From positions 82,878,462 through 82,942,461 of the forward strand of contig NC_084834.1 of assembly GCF_033115175.1 (NCBI RefSeq): 64,000 nucleotides of DNA, read 5' to 3'. Made by a program: the position numbers and the translations under genes. The notes under the pieces were generated by a model that saw only the letters and a program-made list of their open reading frames with translations, made no database searches and was not told where the DNA came from. This document shows, in pieces, positions 43,899 through 54,585 of the stretch (positions within the stretch are counted from its first letter, which is position 1; each line of letters starts with the position of its first letter). This DNA is from Lepus europaeus. Lineage: Eukaryota; Chordata; Mammalia; Lagomorpha; Leporidae.

Positions 43899-44079
43899 TC
43901 CAAGGATCTTCCTTTGGCATCGAACGCACTCAGGAGCAAAGAATTTCTCATAGCACAGCTCACAGTACAGGGCCCCCTTCTCTTCTACAAATCCAATGTA
44001 GGCCATTGTATTTTTGCAGTGAGCGCAGTTAAATTCTTCTGGATGCCAAGATTTCCCCAGTGCCACCAGGAATGGGCCC
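43899..44079 (-). CDS. PDLIM5: PDLIM5 exon: most of LIM1, start of LIM2
   Basis: This 181-nt exon has acceptor TTCTGGCAG (AG at 44081-44080) and a strong donor GGA/GTAAGT (GT at 43898-43897). One base completes the Arg codon split with the previous exon; then it reads [21 protein letters not shown]...[14 protein letters not shown] followed by VRCQRKILG. It carries the remaining LIM1 ligands (His of SWH, the NC.HC pair, the YC.LC pair) and the first Cys pair of LIM2. The fourth ligand position of LIM1 is Glu (WHPEE), which I remember as normal for PDLIM5. The residue after the first LIM2 Cys is Val (GTT, 43925-43923), where I remember Gly in other PDLIM5 proteins. Confidence 0.97.
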
Positions 44080-44237
44080 CTGCCAGAAGAAAAGAGATCA
44101 ACTTAGCTCAAGAATGAAAGTTTCTAAAGTTGTCCTAGATAGGACCTCTTTTATGCAATGTCCAATGAAAGAAATATTTATTTAATTTTTCTTCTGAAGA
44201 ACTGAACACAGGCATGCTGTTAAGTTTATACAGCAAG

Positions 44238-44565
44238 GGGCCAGCACTGTGGCACAGTGGGTTATGCTGCCACTTGTGAGGCCTACATCGCATACTGAGC
44301 ACCAGTTAGGATCCTGGTTGCTTTGCTTCTAATCCAGCTCCCTGCTAATATGCCTAGGAAACCAGTGGATGATGGCCCAAGTGTCTTGGCCCCTACCACC
44401 CACGTGGGAGACGCAGAATGGAGTTCCTGGCTCCTAGCTTTGGCCTGGCTCAGCTATGTCTTTTGTGGCCATTTGGGCAGAGTGACCTAGTGCATGCAGA
44501 TCTCCCTCTCTGTCTGTAATACTGTCCTTCCAAATAACAAATAAATAAGTAAATCTGTATGTCTT
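44238..44565 (+). mobile_element. C-repeat SINE (older subfamily)
   Basis: Plus orientation: GGGGCCAGCACTGTGGCACA head, CCAGCTCCCTGCTAATATGC, ACCCACGTGGGAGACGCAG, AAATAACAAATAAATAAGTA end. Confidence 0.92.
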
Positions 44566-44570
44566 AAAAA

Positions 44571-47500
44571 TGGACACAATGATTCAAACAAAGTAGTGTA
44601 TGAGTACTTATGGGATTTCCTCATGAAGGACCACCCTTCCTCAACACTCTTTTCCTGGCTTGAGGGTGTTCCAGTGGTACGTTTTACTGAGCTACACTGA
44701 GCCAGTCTGTCCAGGTCATGATTAGGAAAATGGGGATGTTAACTGTGACAGAAAATAAAGTATCCAGAAAAAGAAATCCAGTTTAAGCCGAGTTGACAGT
44801 TTGATGTTCTATAAAATAAGCAAAAAAAGAAATCTGTTTGGTAATGTCAGTCTTAAAAATGCTAATTATCATCTGAGAAAATAGTCAATTTCTCTTCTAC
44901 ATTTTCATATCATATTCTTATTTCTCAGCTTTACAAAACACATCAAATTCTCACTCTCCAAACTGACTACATGGACTCCAAACTGAGTATTATGGATGGT
45001 TTGAGGCCAGCTGGAAAGGTTTTATTTAACTTAAACATGACTGATTTTTTTAAAGTATCTATTGTACTAAGAACACTTAACATAAGATCTACTCTCTTAA
45101 GGGATTTTTAAGTATACAATTCAGTACTGTTTACTACAGGGACAATGTTGCACCATACAGCTCTGAAACTTATTCACCTGACATAATCAAAATTTTAATA
45201 CCCTTGTTTAGCAACTTTCCCCTTCTCCTTCCCTTAAACATGACTGCTTTTTAATGCACACGGGTATCATGGTAACAAATGTTTGTAAAGAGATATTTTT
45301 TCATTAAATACTATGCAGTCACGAACTGATAAGATGGGCTGGGTTTGCTTGACAGGAATCCATTATGAAGGCTTATCTTGTCATGGAGCCTACAGAGACA
45401 ACCATTCGAGCCTCTGCAATATACTTTTCAGTAGCTAGCCCACACTAATTTTTATTCATAGAGTGGCTTTCCCTCCAGGGCACTTTTACACTTATCTAAT
45501 TTGTCCATGCAACATTCCTGTGAGATAGACCAGGGCTGTTATTAAGAGAGTTTGGTTTAACAGATGGAGGAGCTGAGATACAGAATTTCAAAAGATACCA
45601 CAGATAGAAACTCAGTGCTTGAGCCAAGGCCAGAAGCTGCATGTGGCCTGATTTCCAGTGTACTGCTCTGGTCAGCTGTGTTCTACCTTTGATCTCAGTA
45701 CCATCAGTTATCATCACTGAGTGCCACAAGGTGAACTGCTAGTAAGCATCTGAAACTGGAGTTCCAGGCAGATTATTAACAGGACAAGTCATAGAATTTC
45801 TAAGTCTCTGATGATAATATCACCTATGCTTGGTAACTACCTCCTATTGGGAAAATCTTTGCAAAGATACTGATATTTTTGCAGAACCAGCATCTAATTT
45901 TACAAGACTCAGGAAAAAGAAAAGCTCTTAAATGACTAAAATTGTCTTTTGGGGAATAAGAAGATATTTTCTAGCCTCTTGGTTTCTTCTTAATAACCCA
46001 TGCTGCCTCATGCAGCACTCTTAAATTTGAGATAAGTAGTTTATTAGTTTAAAACTTTAGGACACTACACTTTGTTATGACTAACAAGGAATGCATTTGT
46101 TAACCAATTCCTGCCAGAAAAGAAAGGGCGATAGGTCAGTATTCTGAAATCAAATACAAGACTTTGGATAGCCTGGCCTTTCATTTTAAACTGGAATATA
46201 AATAGCTATCCTGCTAAACAAGTTTCTGCACTTAATTTTCTCAGTGTGTATCTGGCAAGTAGATTATCTTTGAAGATAACTGAGAAGTCACACAGCTCAA
46301 GGTCAGACACGCTTTTCCGAGTGCCCTGAGCTTCTCCTTCAGGTAGGTATCTAGTTATACATATATATGAAGAATCTTCCAGGCTACATTTACTGTGACC
46401 ATAGCATGGGTATGGGGTTTTATACTGCAACTGATATGGCCTTAAAGCAGGTTCAGCACAATCTACCAAAAAAGGTAACGTTTTTATTAAGGCCCTTTTC
46501 AGCTCATCCCTAAGGCTGAATGGCCCCCAAAGCCAATAACCTTATTTGGCTCCTGAGTATTCAAAAGAAGCCAATCCAACCACAAACCCCTCATTCTGTT
46601 AAAGTGTTAGTGCTAATATGCACTCACAATAAAGTTCACCCAGGAAGAACAATGCCTTTTAAGGGTAACTGACTAAGGAACACACAGCCTCTTGTTAGAT
46701 TTTCTAAAATATGTGTTGCGATCAAGTCAGACTGGCAGAGAACTGGATTCTAAAAATCAGAGCACTTGGGCCTGACCCCTGCCCACCCCCCACAGCCGTT
46801 ACAGGGCCAGCTCATCAAATGCTCCCTCGCTCTCCTTGCAGGTTGCTGCCCACACGAGTTAGCACAGGAGTTAGACCACAGGAGTTAGCTCACATGAACT
46901 CCTTGGAAAAATTCTGATCAGATTATTGTAACAAGAACACTTCTGCTTCCCTTGAGCAACAGTTTTATTGTGCAGTAAGCTGCAAAACTTGCTTTATTTG
47001 TACACCATGAGAAGGTTAAAAGACAAGTGGCAAGCCTAACCACTGGCAAGTGTGTGTGCCATTATGGGCAGTGTTGCCCAGTCTCAGCGCTAGCGACATT
47101 TCTAACCGACTCAGCCATGATTGTCATCCATCTCTCCCACACACCTTTTGCAGCTTAGATTATATTTCATTTATTCTTAAAAATGTTTTTTAAAAACTTT
47201 CTGGCATAAGGTTCACTATTAATAAACAAATTAAAAGGACAGTCCATTAAAAGACTAAACTATTTCATTAACTTCTTTCAAATGTGAACAGTGAAAGGAA
47301 TTTTAGTTAGTAAAGAAATTCTCTTTGTTGAAAAATGACCCTTGCGCCTTCCTTAAATGAGCAGCTGAGCGCAAATACTGGCCCAACCTGATCCCCCTCA
47401 CTGCACTGAAGAGCATCTTTCTCATCTGTACCCTGCAGTTATGCATAGATTACGCACTGATGTCTCTTACATATAACACAGTACTCTCTTCTCTGTGTCA

Positions 47501-47886
47501 GCACAGACTAATTTAACAAACTCATTAACACAGGATTAACACAGAAGAATTTCTTGTTCCAGCAGGGATTGGATTTCCATTTGTAAACTGGAAGGACAGG
47601 CTTGGGTAACTGAGAAGTGGAATTAAGCATCTAAGCATCAGCTACCTCTACAGTCCTCCACGCCCTAGGAGCCCTGGCTAAATACATGCTGACTGACAAA
47701 TGAAAGGAGGGGGGAAGTTAGAGCATGCGATTGGCTGAGAGAAGCACTATGGCATGTAAGTTTTTACCCTGTTTATCTTCTGTGAGACTTATGCCAAAAA
47801 GGAAAAAAACAGAAAGGAAGGGAAGGTAGGGAAGAATGCCAAGGAAAACTTCAGACGAAAAGAAAAGTCTCAAATAGAAACATGAA
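44571..47886. other. Intronic, mostly unique, with a MIR
   Basis: No exon recognised. About 45,485-45,690 resembles a minus-strand MIR (ACACTTATCTAATTTGTCC, CTGTGAGATAGACC, CAGATGGAGGAGCTGAGATA, GTGCTTGAGCCAAGGCCAG). The rest shows no named repeat. Confidence 0.5.
45485..45690 (-). mobile_element. MIR (ancient tRNA-derived SINE)
   Basis: The reverse MIR order is visible: TTATCTAATTTGTCCATG, TTCCTGTGAGATAGAC, a CAGATGGAGGAGCTGAGATA core and the distal AGCCAAGGCCAGAAGC. High divergence fits its pre-placental age. Confidence 0.6.
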
Positions 47887-48249
47887 AGGAATTGTGAATT
47901 CTTTTTTTTTTTTAAACTTTTTTTTTTTTTTTGACAGGCAGAGTGGACAGTGAGAGAGAGACAGAGAGAAAGGTCTTCCTTTTGCCGTTGGTTCACCCTC
48001 CAATGGCCGCCGCGGTAGGCGCACTGCGGCCGGCGCACCGCGCTGATCCGATGGCAGGAGCCAGGTGCTTCTCCTGGTCTCCCATGGGGTGCAGGGCCCA
48101 AGCACTTGGGCCATCCTCCACTGCACTCCCTGGCCACAGCAGAGAGCTGGCCTGGAAGAGGGGCAACCGGGACAGGATTGGTGTGCCGGCGCCACAAGGC
48201 GGAGGATTAGCCTAGTGAGCTGCGGCGCCGGCCAGGAATTGTGAATTCT
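47887..48249 (-). mobile_element. C-repeat SINE (young) with perfect 16-bp target duplication
   Basis: Element 47,903-48,233, minus (sense to PDLIM5), flanked by AGGAATTGTGAATTCT at 47,887-47,902 and 48,234-48,249. It lacks about 30 bp just inside the head compared with other young copies (ATTGGTGTGCCGGCGCC junction). Confidence 0.97.
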
Positions 48250-48343
48250 AAAGGCACAGACTAACAGAGATTTAGCTTCAAAATAAAATCTTACTTCTTG
48301 CTCCCCTCTGGTATTTAGCTCTTACAATAATTTCAGTGATAGG

Positions 48344-48455
48344 AATTCACTACCACACAGATGACAAAAAACATCAGAGAAGCTAGGCACTTTTCCTAAG
48401 ATCACGTGAGAGCTGAACTGTGAAGCTAGAATCTCCTCAGGCCCAGTCACTAGAG
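48344..48455 (-). mobile_element. MIR fragment
   Basis: CCACACAGATGACAAAAAAC, GGCACTTTTCCTAAGATCAC and GAGAGCTGAACTGTGAAGC fit a reverse MIR core. Short and diverged. Confidence 0.45.
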
Positions 48456-48531
48456 AGAAAAAATTCATTCGATTCAAAGTTACTATAGCAACAGAAGGTA
48501 AAGATGAAAGTATGCAAAAACCATGTATAAC

Positions 48532-48915
48532 ACAACTCGTGAGGACCAGCATTGTGGCGGAGTGGGTAAAGCTGCTGTCTGTGGCACTGGCATCTCACAT
48601 GGGTGTCGATTCCAGTCCCTCGTGCTCCACTTTGAGTCCAGCTCTCTGCTAACCTGCCTGGGAAAGCAGCAGAGGATGACCCAAGTACTAGGGCCTCTCT
48701 ACCCATGGTGGGAGACCTGGAAGAAGCTCCTGGCTCCTGGCTTTAGCCTGGCCCAGCCCCAGCTGTTGCAGTCATTGGGAGTGAACCAGTGGATGAAAGA
48801 TTCTCTCTCTCTCTGTCTCTCTCTTTCTCTATCTCTCTTTGTCTTTCCCTCTCTTTTTATGTAACTGTGCCTTTCAAATGAATAAAATAAATCTTAAAAA
48901 CAAAAACAACTCATG
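48532..48915 (+). mobile_element. C-repeat SINE (older) with target duplication
   Basis: Element 48,542-48,905: AGGACCAGCATTGTGGCGGA head, CTCCACTTTGAGTCCAGC, extended CT block, AATAAAATAAATCTTAAAAA tail. Flanked by ACAACTCGTG and ACAACTCATG (one mismatch). Confidence 0.93.
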
Positions 48916-49481
48916 TGCTTGTAAATAAAAATGGAATCTGATACCCCTTATTTAGATAAGTTAAAGAATACCAATGTATAAAGCAGTTTTATACTGACCA
49001 ACTTTTGGGAAAGGATGGAAATAAGCAGAGTCACATAACCAGAGAAGTAGAGTCAAACAGAAAGATAACTGGGAAAACTTACACATACACACATTCACAA
49101 ATACTCACAAAGACACTTGCAGGAAGAAAGTCAAGGTGATACCCTTTCAAGTCTGATCATGCTTGAGATTAGAAATATTAAGAAGCCTTCCTCAAATTTG
49201 GAAACATTCATATGTGTCACTCTTAATTCTTCTTTAATCAATAATGCCTATATATATATATATATATATGCATATCTTTACATACCATGGAGCCTATTTT
49301 TCTATGGGTATTTGTTGCACAAAAATACTGATTTGATAAGCAGAATACAGAACTTCCTATAAAGGAACCTGATTTGTTGAAGCTAGGTAATTCTTACTTC
49401 TTCTTTTCAATAATACAGTCCTGGATGTAACTCTATTATATCACTACAGTTTGCCTGTTTGAACTTTTCACTAGAAATAGA
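48916..49481. repeat. Intronic AT-rich DNA with (TA)n
   Basis: A (TA)n microsatellite lies at 49,250-49,269. No gene or older repeat recognised in the rest. Confidence 0.6.
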
Positions 49482-49592
49482 ACTCTGTTTGTTTGCTAGA
49501 GCTCCCTGAACAAAATACCACAGACTGGGTAGCTTCAACAATAGGAATCTATTTTTTCACAGTTACAGTGGCTAGAAGTCCAAGATTAAGAG

Positions 49593-49957
49593 GTCAGCAG
49601 GGGTCCAGTGCTGTGGCCTAGCGGGTAGAGCTGCCGTCTGCAGTACTGGCATCCCATGTGGGCAATGGTTTGAAACCTTGCTGCTCCACTTCTGATCCAG
49701 CTCTCTGCTATGGCCTTGGAAGGCAGTAAAAGATGGCACAAGTCCTGGGACCCCTGAACCCACATGAGAGACCCAGAAGAAACTCCTGGCTCCTGACTTC
49801 AGATTGGCACAGCTCTGGCCATTGCAGACATCTGGGGAGTGAACCAGTGGGTGGAAGACCTCTCTCTCTCTCTCTCTCTTCCTGCCTCTGCCTCTATATA
49901 ACTCTGCCTTTCAATCTTAAAAGAGAGAGAGAGAGAGAGAGAGAGACGTCAGCAGGG
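49593..49957 (+). mobile_element. C-repeat SINE (older) with 10-bp target duplication
   Basis: Element 49,603-49,947: GGTCCAGTGCTGTGGCCTAG head, AAAAGATGGCACAAGTCCTG, CT block, then an (AG)n tail (49,921-49,946) in place of poly-A. Flanked by GTCAGCAGGG at 49,593-49,602 and 49,948-49,957. Confidence 0.95.
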
Positions 49958-50091
49958 CTGGTTCCTTCTAAGGCCTCTCTCCTTGAGTATAGCTGGCCTA
50001 CTTTCCCACATGTGTACACATGATTTTTCCTCTATATGCGTGTCTTAACCTCTTAGAATGACATCAGTTATTATCAGGATAAGCCCCCCTC

Positions 50092-50464
50092 CCAAAGACT
50101 TGATTTTTTTTTTTTTTTTGGACAGGCAGAGTGGATAGTGAGAGAGAGATCAGAGAGAAAGGTCTTCCTTTGCCGTTGGTTCACCCTCCAATGGCTGCCG
50201 TGGCCGGCGCGCTGCGGCCGGCGCACCGCGCTGATCCGATGGCAGGAGCTAGGTGCTTCTCCTGGTCTCCCATGGGGTGCAGGGCCCAAGGACTTGGGCC
50301 ATCCTCCACTGCACTCCCGGGCCACAGCAGAGAGCTGGCCTGGAAGAGGGGCAACCAGGACAGAATCCGGAGCCCTGACCAGGACTAGAACCCGGTGTGC
50401 CGGCACCGCTAGGCGGAGGATTAGCCTGTTGAGCCATGGCGCCGGCCCCAAAGACTTGATTTTT
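50092..50464 (-). mobile_element. C-repeat SINE (young) with perfect 17-bp target duplication
   Basis: Element 50,109-50,447, minus (sense to PDLIM5), near-consensus and CpG-rich. Flanked by CCAAAGACTTGATTTTT at 50,092-50,108 and 50,448-50,464. Confidence 0.97.
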
Positions 50465-50647
50465 ATCTCTTTAACAACTAAATACCTGCTCCAAATCTAA
50501 TCACATTCTGAGGTACTAGGATTAAGGATTCATGACTTTGATGGAGACATGATTCAGTTCACTACCTTGAGAGAAGTATGTCTGATTTCTGTATCAGTGG
50601 TACCTAGGAGGGGTGGTACACAAAACACCAATGAGTGTTGCTTCTAC

Positions 50648-50765
50648 AATGAGTCTTCAAAAAATTCTTGGAAAAACTGTACAAGGATTTCAAAATTTTC
50701 ATGTACCAAGAAATATGTTTTAATTCTACTTTCCACAAACATTTTGAAGAATCTTGTATTTGTCT
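50648..50765 (+). mobile_element. Palindromic mini-transposon (mariner-like)
   Basis: Left end GAGTCTTCAAAAAATTCTTG, interior ACAAGGATTTCAAAAT and TGTACCAAGAAATATG, right end ACATTTTGAAGAATCTTG. An uninterrupted copy of the family at 1983, 17,053 and 51,319. Confidence 0.65.
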
Positions 50766-51254
50766 GCATTAAATGAGAAATTGTAAAAAAGGTCACCGAT
50801 ATGAGTTTAAAAATGCATATACGTGATACATGTCATTTTGGAGGGGAAGTAACAGTGTTTAACTATTTGGCCTATTGAATACCTATTCCCCTCTTTCTTA
50901 TTTATACATTCAAACATTCTGATAAAAGTACATTAGGACAGTCTTAAGTTTGTGGAAGGTTTGTTTTTTTTCCCTGACTTAATATAGTAGAGATAATTGT
51001 ATGTGTATATACTCATAATACATCTGTTTAATAACATAGAAAGTTCAGATTAACATACTGAAGAAAATAAACATCACATCAAATCCTACTATCCAAGCAC
51101 TCTAACTATTAATTTTGGATATAGATCCTTTTGGTCAACTTTCTAAAGCAGAGTATGTGGATGTGTTTACTATTATATTCCCAGTGGATTAAACACTGCT
51201 TGGTACTTACTAGGACCTTCTATAAACATTTTATAAATTAATTAGTGTATTCCA
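50766..51254. other. Intronic, no feature recognised
   Basis: AT-rich unique-looking sequence without repeat landmarks. Confidence 0.5.
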
Positions 51255-51542
51255 GGATCAAACAGACCTGAGTTTAGTTCTACCAGTTAACTAGCTTTGT
51301 GACTTTGGGCAAATACAAGGGTACTTCAACAAGTTCATGAAAATGGAATTAAAGAATTCTGAAATTCATGCAAACAAAGAGTATAAGTTCATGAAAAATG
51401 AACATTTATGAAAAATCTATGTATAAATGTCAAAATGTTTTTGCATCCAAATAATCTTTTCATTCCATTTTTTCCACAATTTTTTGAAGTCCCATCATAA
51501 TTTAAGTCTAATATTCCCATCTGTAAAATAGGTGTAAGTATA
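51255..51542 (+). mobile_element. MIR split by a mini-transposon
   Basis: MIR parts at 51,255-51,318 (AAACAGACCTGAGTTTAGTT, TTGTGACTTTGGGCAAATAC) and 51,494-51,542 (TATTCCCATCTGTAAAATAG). The MIR core is interrupted just after GGGCAAATACAAG, where the inserted element begins. Confidence 0.7.
51319..51493 (+). mobile_element. Palindromic mini-transposon (mariner-like), longer copy
   Basis: Starts GGGTACTTCAACAAGTTCAT and ends ACAATTTTTTGAAGTCCC, inverted repeats of about 30 bp with ATGGAATTA/ATTCCATTT next to them. It is about 175 bp, longer than the other copies. Inserted in a MIR. Confidence 0.65.
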
Positions 51543-52096
51543 GAGTCACATGTAGCTTAACCTCATGTATCATGAACCTATTCATCACTGTGTGGACATC
51601 ATAAACAGTGCTAACAGAAACCTGGATGGCAAAGCCTACTACACATCTAGGCTGTAAGGATTAGCCTATTACTCCTTGACCACAAACTCACATAGAATAT
51701 TACTATACTTAATACTGCAGACAAATGTAGCACAACAGCAAATATCTGTATATCTGAACATAGAAAAGGTACAGTAAAACTACTAAGTGATAAGAATTTT
51801 TCAGCTCATTATAATCTTATGGAACCACCATCATATATGTAGTCTGTCACTATCAGACTGATATCATTATATAGCATATGATTGTAATATAAACTTTATG
51901 GAGTAATTTTGGGGATGCAGTAGAATAATTAAAAAATTCTTGGCATGGTACCAACTATTTTCAACAAATAGTATCTGTCTTTATTATCATGCTTAAATAT
52001 GTATCCTGGTATATATTTTCTTCACATAAAATTGGAATCATAATTTAGAGTTCTATATTTCTTTTTACTTTCTTAAAATTATAAGCATTTTCCTGT

Positions 52097-52320
52097 GTAG
52101 TGGTAGTTAAAAGCATGGATAAAAATTAGAGTGAGACAGATCTGGGCTCAAATTCAGGTTCTGCCATTTACTCTCTATGTAACTCTTCAGGCAAATAAGT
52201 ATTTCTCAGTACCTTGATTTTCTTATTGTGAAATAGAATAGAAATAGTGACTTTCTTACAGGGTTGTTATGAAAACTCAGGTGAAATTCTTAGTGCAACA
52301 TTTAGAATGTGCTAATAACC
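52097..52320 (+). mobile_element. MIR, near full length
   Basis: GTAGTGGTAGTTAAAAGCAT, GAGACAGATCTGGGCTCAAA, CTGCCATTTACTCTCTATGT, TCAGTACCTTGATTTTCTTA, ACAGGGTTGTTATGAAAACT appear in MIR order, plus orientation. Confidence 0.85.
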
Positions 52321-52534
52321 CATTAGACATTATTATTGAAAATAGGATCCTAATGGCACATAATATCACATTATATACACACTGAATATTTATGTTCTCT
52401 TTGATTTTCCCCTACAGTAAATAGTGAAATCTTGGTCTTTGTTTCCTTAATTCAAGGGATAACACATTTAGCCAGAAAACTTTGTGTTTAAGTAAAATCT
52501 TAACGAGAAGGGATAATAAATAGGAACTATAAAT

Positions 52535-52909
52535 AAAGGAGTAAACAAGGGGCTGGCGCCGTGGCTCAACAGGCTAATCCTCCGCCTAGCGGCGCCGGCA
52601 CACCGGGTTCTAGTCCCGGTCGGAGCGCCGGACTCTATCCCGGTTGCCCCTCTTCCAGGCCAGCTCTCTGCTATGGCCCGGGAGTGCAGTGGAGGATGGC
52701 CCAAGTCCTTGGGCCCTGCACCCGCATGGGAGACCAGGAGAAGCACCTGGCTCCTGGCTTCGGATCAGCGTGATGCGCCGGCCACAGCGGCCATTGGAGG
52801 GTGAATCAACGGCAAAAAGGAAGACCTTTCTGTCTCTCTCTCTCTCTCTCTGACTATCCACTCTGCCTGTCAAAAAAAATTTAATTAAAAAAAAAAAAAA
52901 GGAGTAAAC
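52535..52909 (+). mobile_element. C-repeat SINE (young) with perfect 12-bp target duplication
   Basis: Element 52,547-52,897 begins GGGGCTGGCGCCGTGGCTC and ends in an interrupted A-tail. Flanked by AAAGGAGTAAAC at 52,535-52,546 and 52,898-52,909. Antisense to PDLIM5. Confidence 0.97.
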
Positions 52910-53364
52910 GGGAATTGAAATGGATGGCAAATTCTGCTAGTCTCTCTTGGGATAAACCTAAATGGCTCTCCTTAGGAGAAAAGTCTAAAAATTGCTAGAA
53001 AACAAGAACAAAAAAACCAATAATATTAAAATTCTTTCTCTCACTAGAATGAACAATGGATTGCCTGAATGTGGTTGTTCTGGTATATAGGACAGGCAAA
53101 GACAGAACAATAATATTATGGGCACGTTTTAATATATTTCTTATCTAAAAGGAATTCAAACACCATAAACACCTTACTTCTTTTATAAAAATGAGAAGAA
53201 GCTAAATACAAGATGATTCTGTTAACTGGATACGATACAAATGGCCAACAGATTTTAATGCTACTAGCTGTTACAATCAAGAAATAAGATGGAATGTTCA
53301 TAAGCCATTTGGCCAGGGTTTTGGCTACATTAGCCTAATCTATGCATTTCTAATTTTTAAAAGT

Positions 53365-53682
53365 TTAATTTATATAATTTTTATTTATTTGAAAGGCAGA
53401 GCAACAGAGAGTGGTCAGGGGCAGGGAGGGAGACCCTCCATTCCCTGGTTCACTCCCTAAATTCCTGCAATAGCTGGGGTGGGGCCAAATCAAATCCAGG
53501 AGCCTGAAATTCATTCTAGGTCTCCCATATGGGTGGCAGGGACCCAAGTACTTGTACATCACCAAGGTAGCAAATTGGTAGGAAGCCGGATCAAAAGTGG
53601 AGTGAAGAGTTGAACTAAAACACTCCAATATGAGATGCAGGCATCTAAACCACTGGGCCAAATGTCCGTCCCTCTACGATTC
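53365..53682 (-). mobile_element. C-repeat SINE (older, diverged)
   Basis: Minus orientation: TTTTTATTTATTTGAAAGGC, CCCTCCATTCCCTGGTTCAC, GGTCTCCCATATGGGTGGC, head CCACTGGGCCAAATGTCCG. The preceding 52,910-53,364 shows no feature. Confidence 0.85.
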
Positions 53683-53834
53683 CCTCTTATGTCATCACTC
53701 CAAAATCTATCTATTCACGAGTTTAATAGTCAAGATTCCTAACACAACTGGACTGGAAATGTTCCACAGCAAACATTCCAAGCCTCAGTAGAAGTGAAGT
53801 AGGCAGGCATACAGGTTGGAGTTGATCGGATTTG

Positions 53835-54460
53835 TGAACTGGAAGACCACGCCCCTGTGTGACCTCATGCTCCTACCTGCCATGCCCTTGTGTGGCCTCA
53901 TTCCCCTACCTGGACGTACTGGGGTGCCCACCAGCCAATCAGGTTAATTGACCACTCCCCTTTGGAGTGGGTTAAAAGCCTGGGGCACAGTGTGCCCAGC
54001 CTGCTCTTTTTCCCTGGCTTCTTGCTAGGAAGCGGCTTGCTGTAGCCCCACACCTCCAGGGCACATGGCCTTCGGGCCATGTGCTCTAGGCTTCCTGGCC
54101 TAGATGCTCATCCACGTGGCTGGTTCCTGGTGCTCGGTATGAACCCCTAATTACCCCTCTCTCTCTTAAATAAAGCTCTCACTCTCCCATGCATCTTTCT
54201 TACTAAATAAAAGCTTAAAACGTACCATGCTGCCTCGTTTATCTGTGCCGGTATTTAGAATTCTTCTCTAAATATTAGGCAAGAACTCTCTTGGGCTTAC
54301 TAATATTGGGGATTTAGTAAAAGCCCGTGGTGAAATCGTAAGGCACCCCAAATTCTGGTAGTACATGTGGTACCCTGGTTAGCATTTCTATGGAACTTTA
54401 AGGGGCCACATTTTAGTGTGAATTTTAGGGGGTCTTGTCTGATATAAGAAGTTCCTAACA
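53835..54460 (+). mobile_element. Probable solo LTR of an endogenous retrovirus
   Basis: The layout is LTR-like: a GC-richer U3 with CCAATCAGG (about 53,935-53,943), TTAAAAGCC as TATA-like box (53,972-53,980), a transcribed GC-rich region, then two AATAAA signals (54,170 and 54,206 areas) and a GT-rich region. No gag, pol or env frame adjoins, so it is taken as solo. Exact ends are uncertain: the nine-base TTCCTAACA at 53,736-53,744 and 54,452-54,460 may be coincidental. It lies antisense to PDLIM5. Confidence 0.55.
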
Positions 54461-54585
54461 TATGACTCTTTGTCCGTTTGTAACTAATGAAAATAATACA
54501 TCCATATTGCAATTTACGCAAATTTTATCCATAAATTTTTCAAAGACTCAAAGAAGCCAAAATTTTTTAAACATCAGATACAGAT

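Larger units (their letters stand above)
49482..50570 (-). mobile_element. Ancient LTR-like repeat carrying two later SINEs
   Basis: Three collinear parts: 49,482-49,602 (AATACCACAGACTGGGTAGC, TTTTTTCACAGTTACAG), 49,948-50,108 (GCTGGTTCCTTCTAAGGCCT) and 50,448-50,570 (CAAATCTAATCACATTCTGA, GGTACTAGGATTAAGG). They reconstruct one old mammal-wide LTR-like repeat of the same broad type as at 12,345, in the other orientation. Confidence 0.55.

Noticed and set aside
43830..44117. 95-codon plus-strand ORF over the LIM1 exon
   Set aside because: It is the antisense shadow of the PDLIM5 exon at 44,079-43,899.
53736..54460. Nine-base direct repeat TTCCTAACA as the LTR target duplication
   Set aside because: Retroviral duplications are 4-6 bp and the adjacent bases are not TG...CA, so it is not accepted as the boundary.
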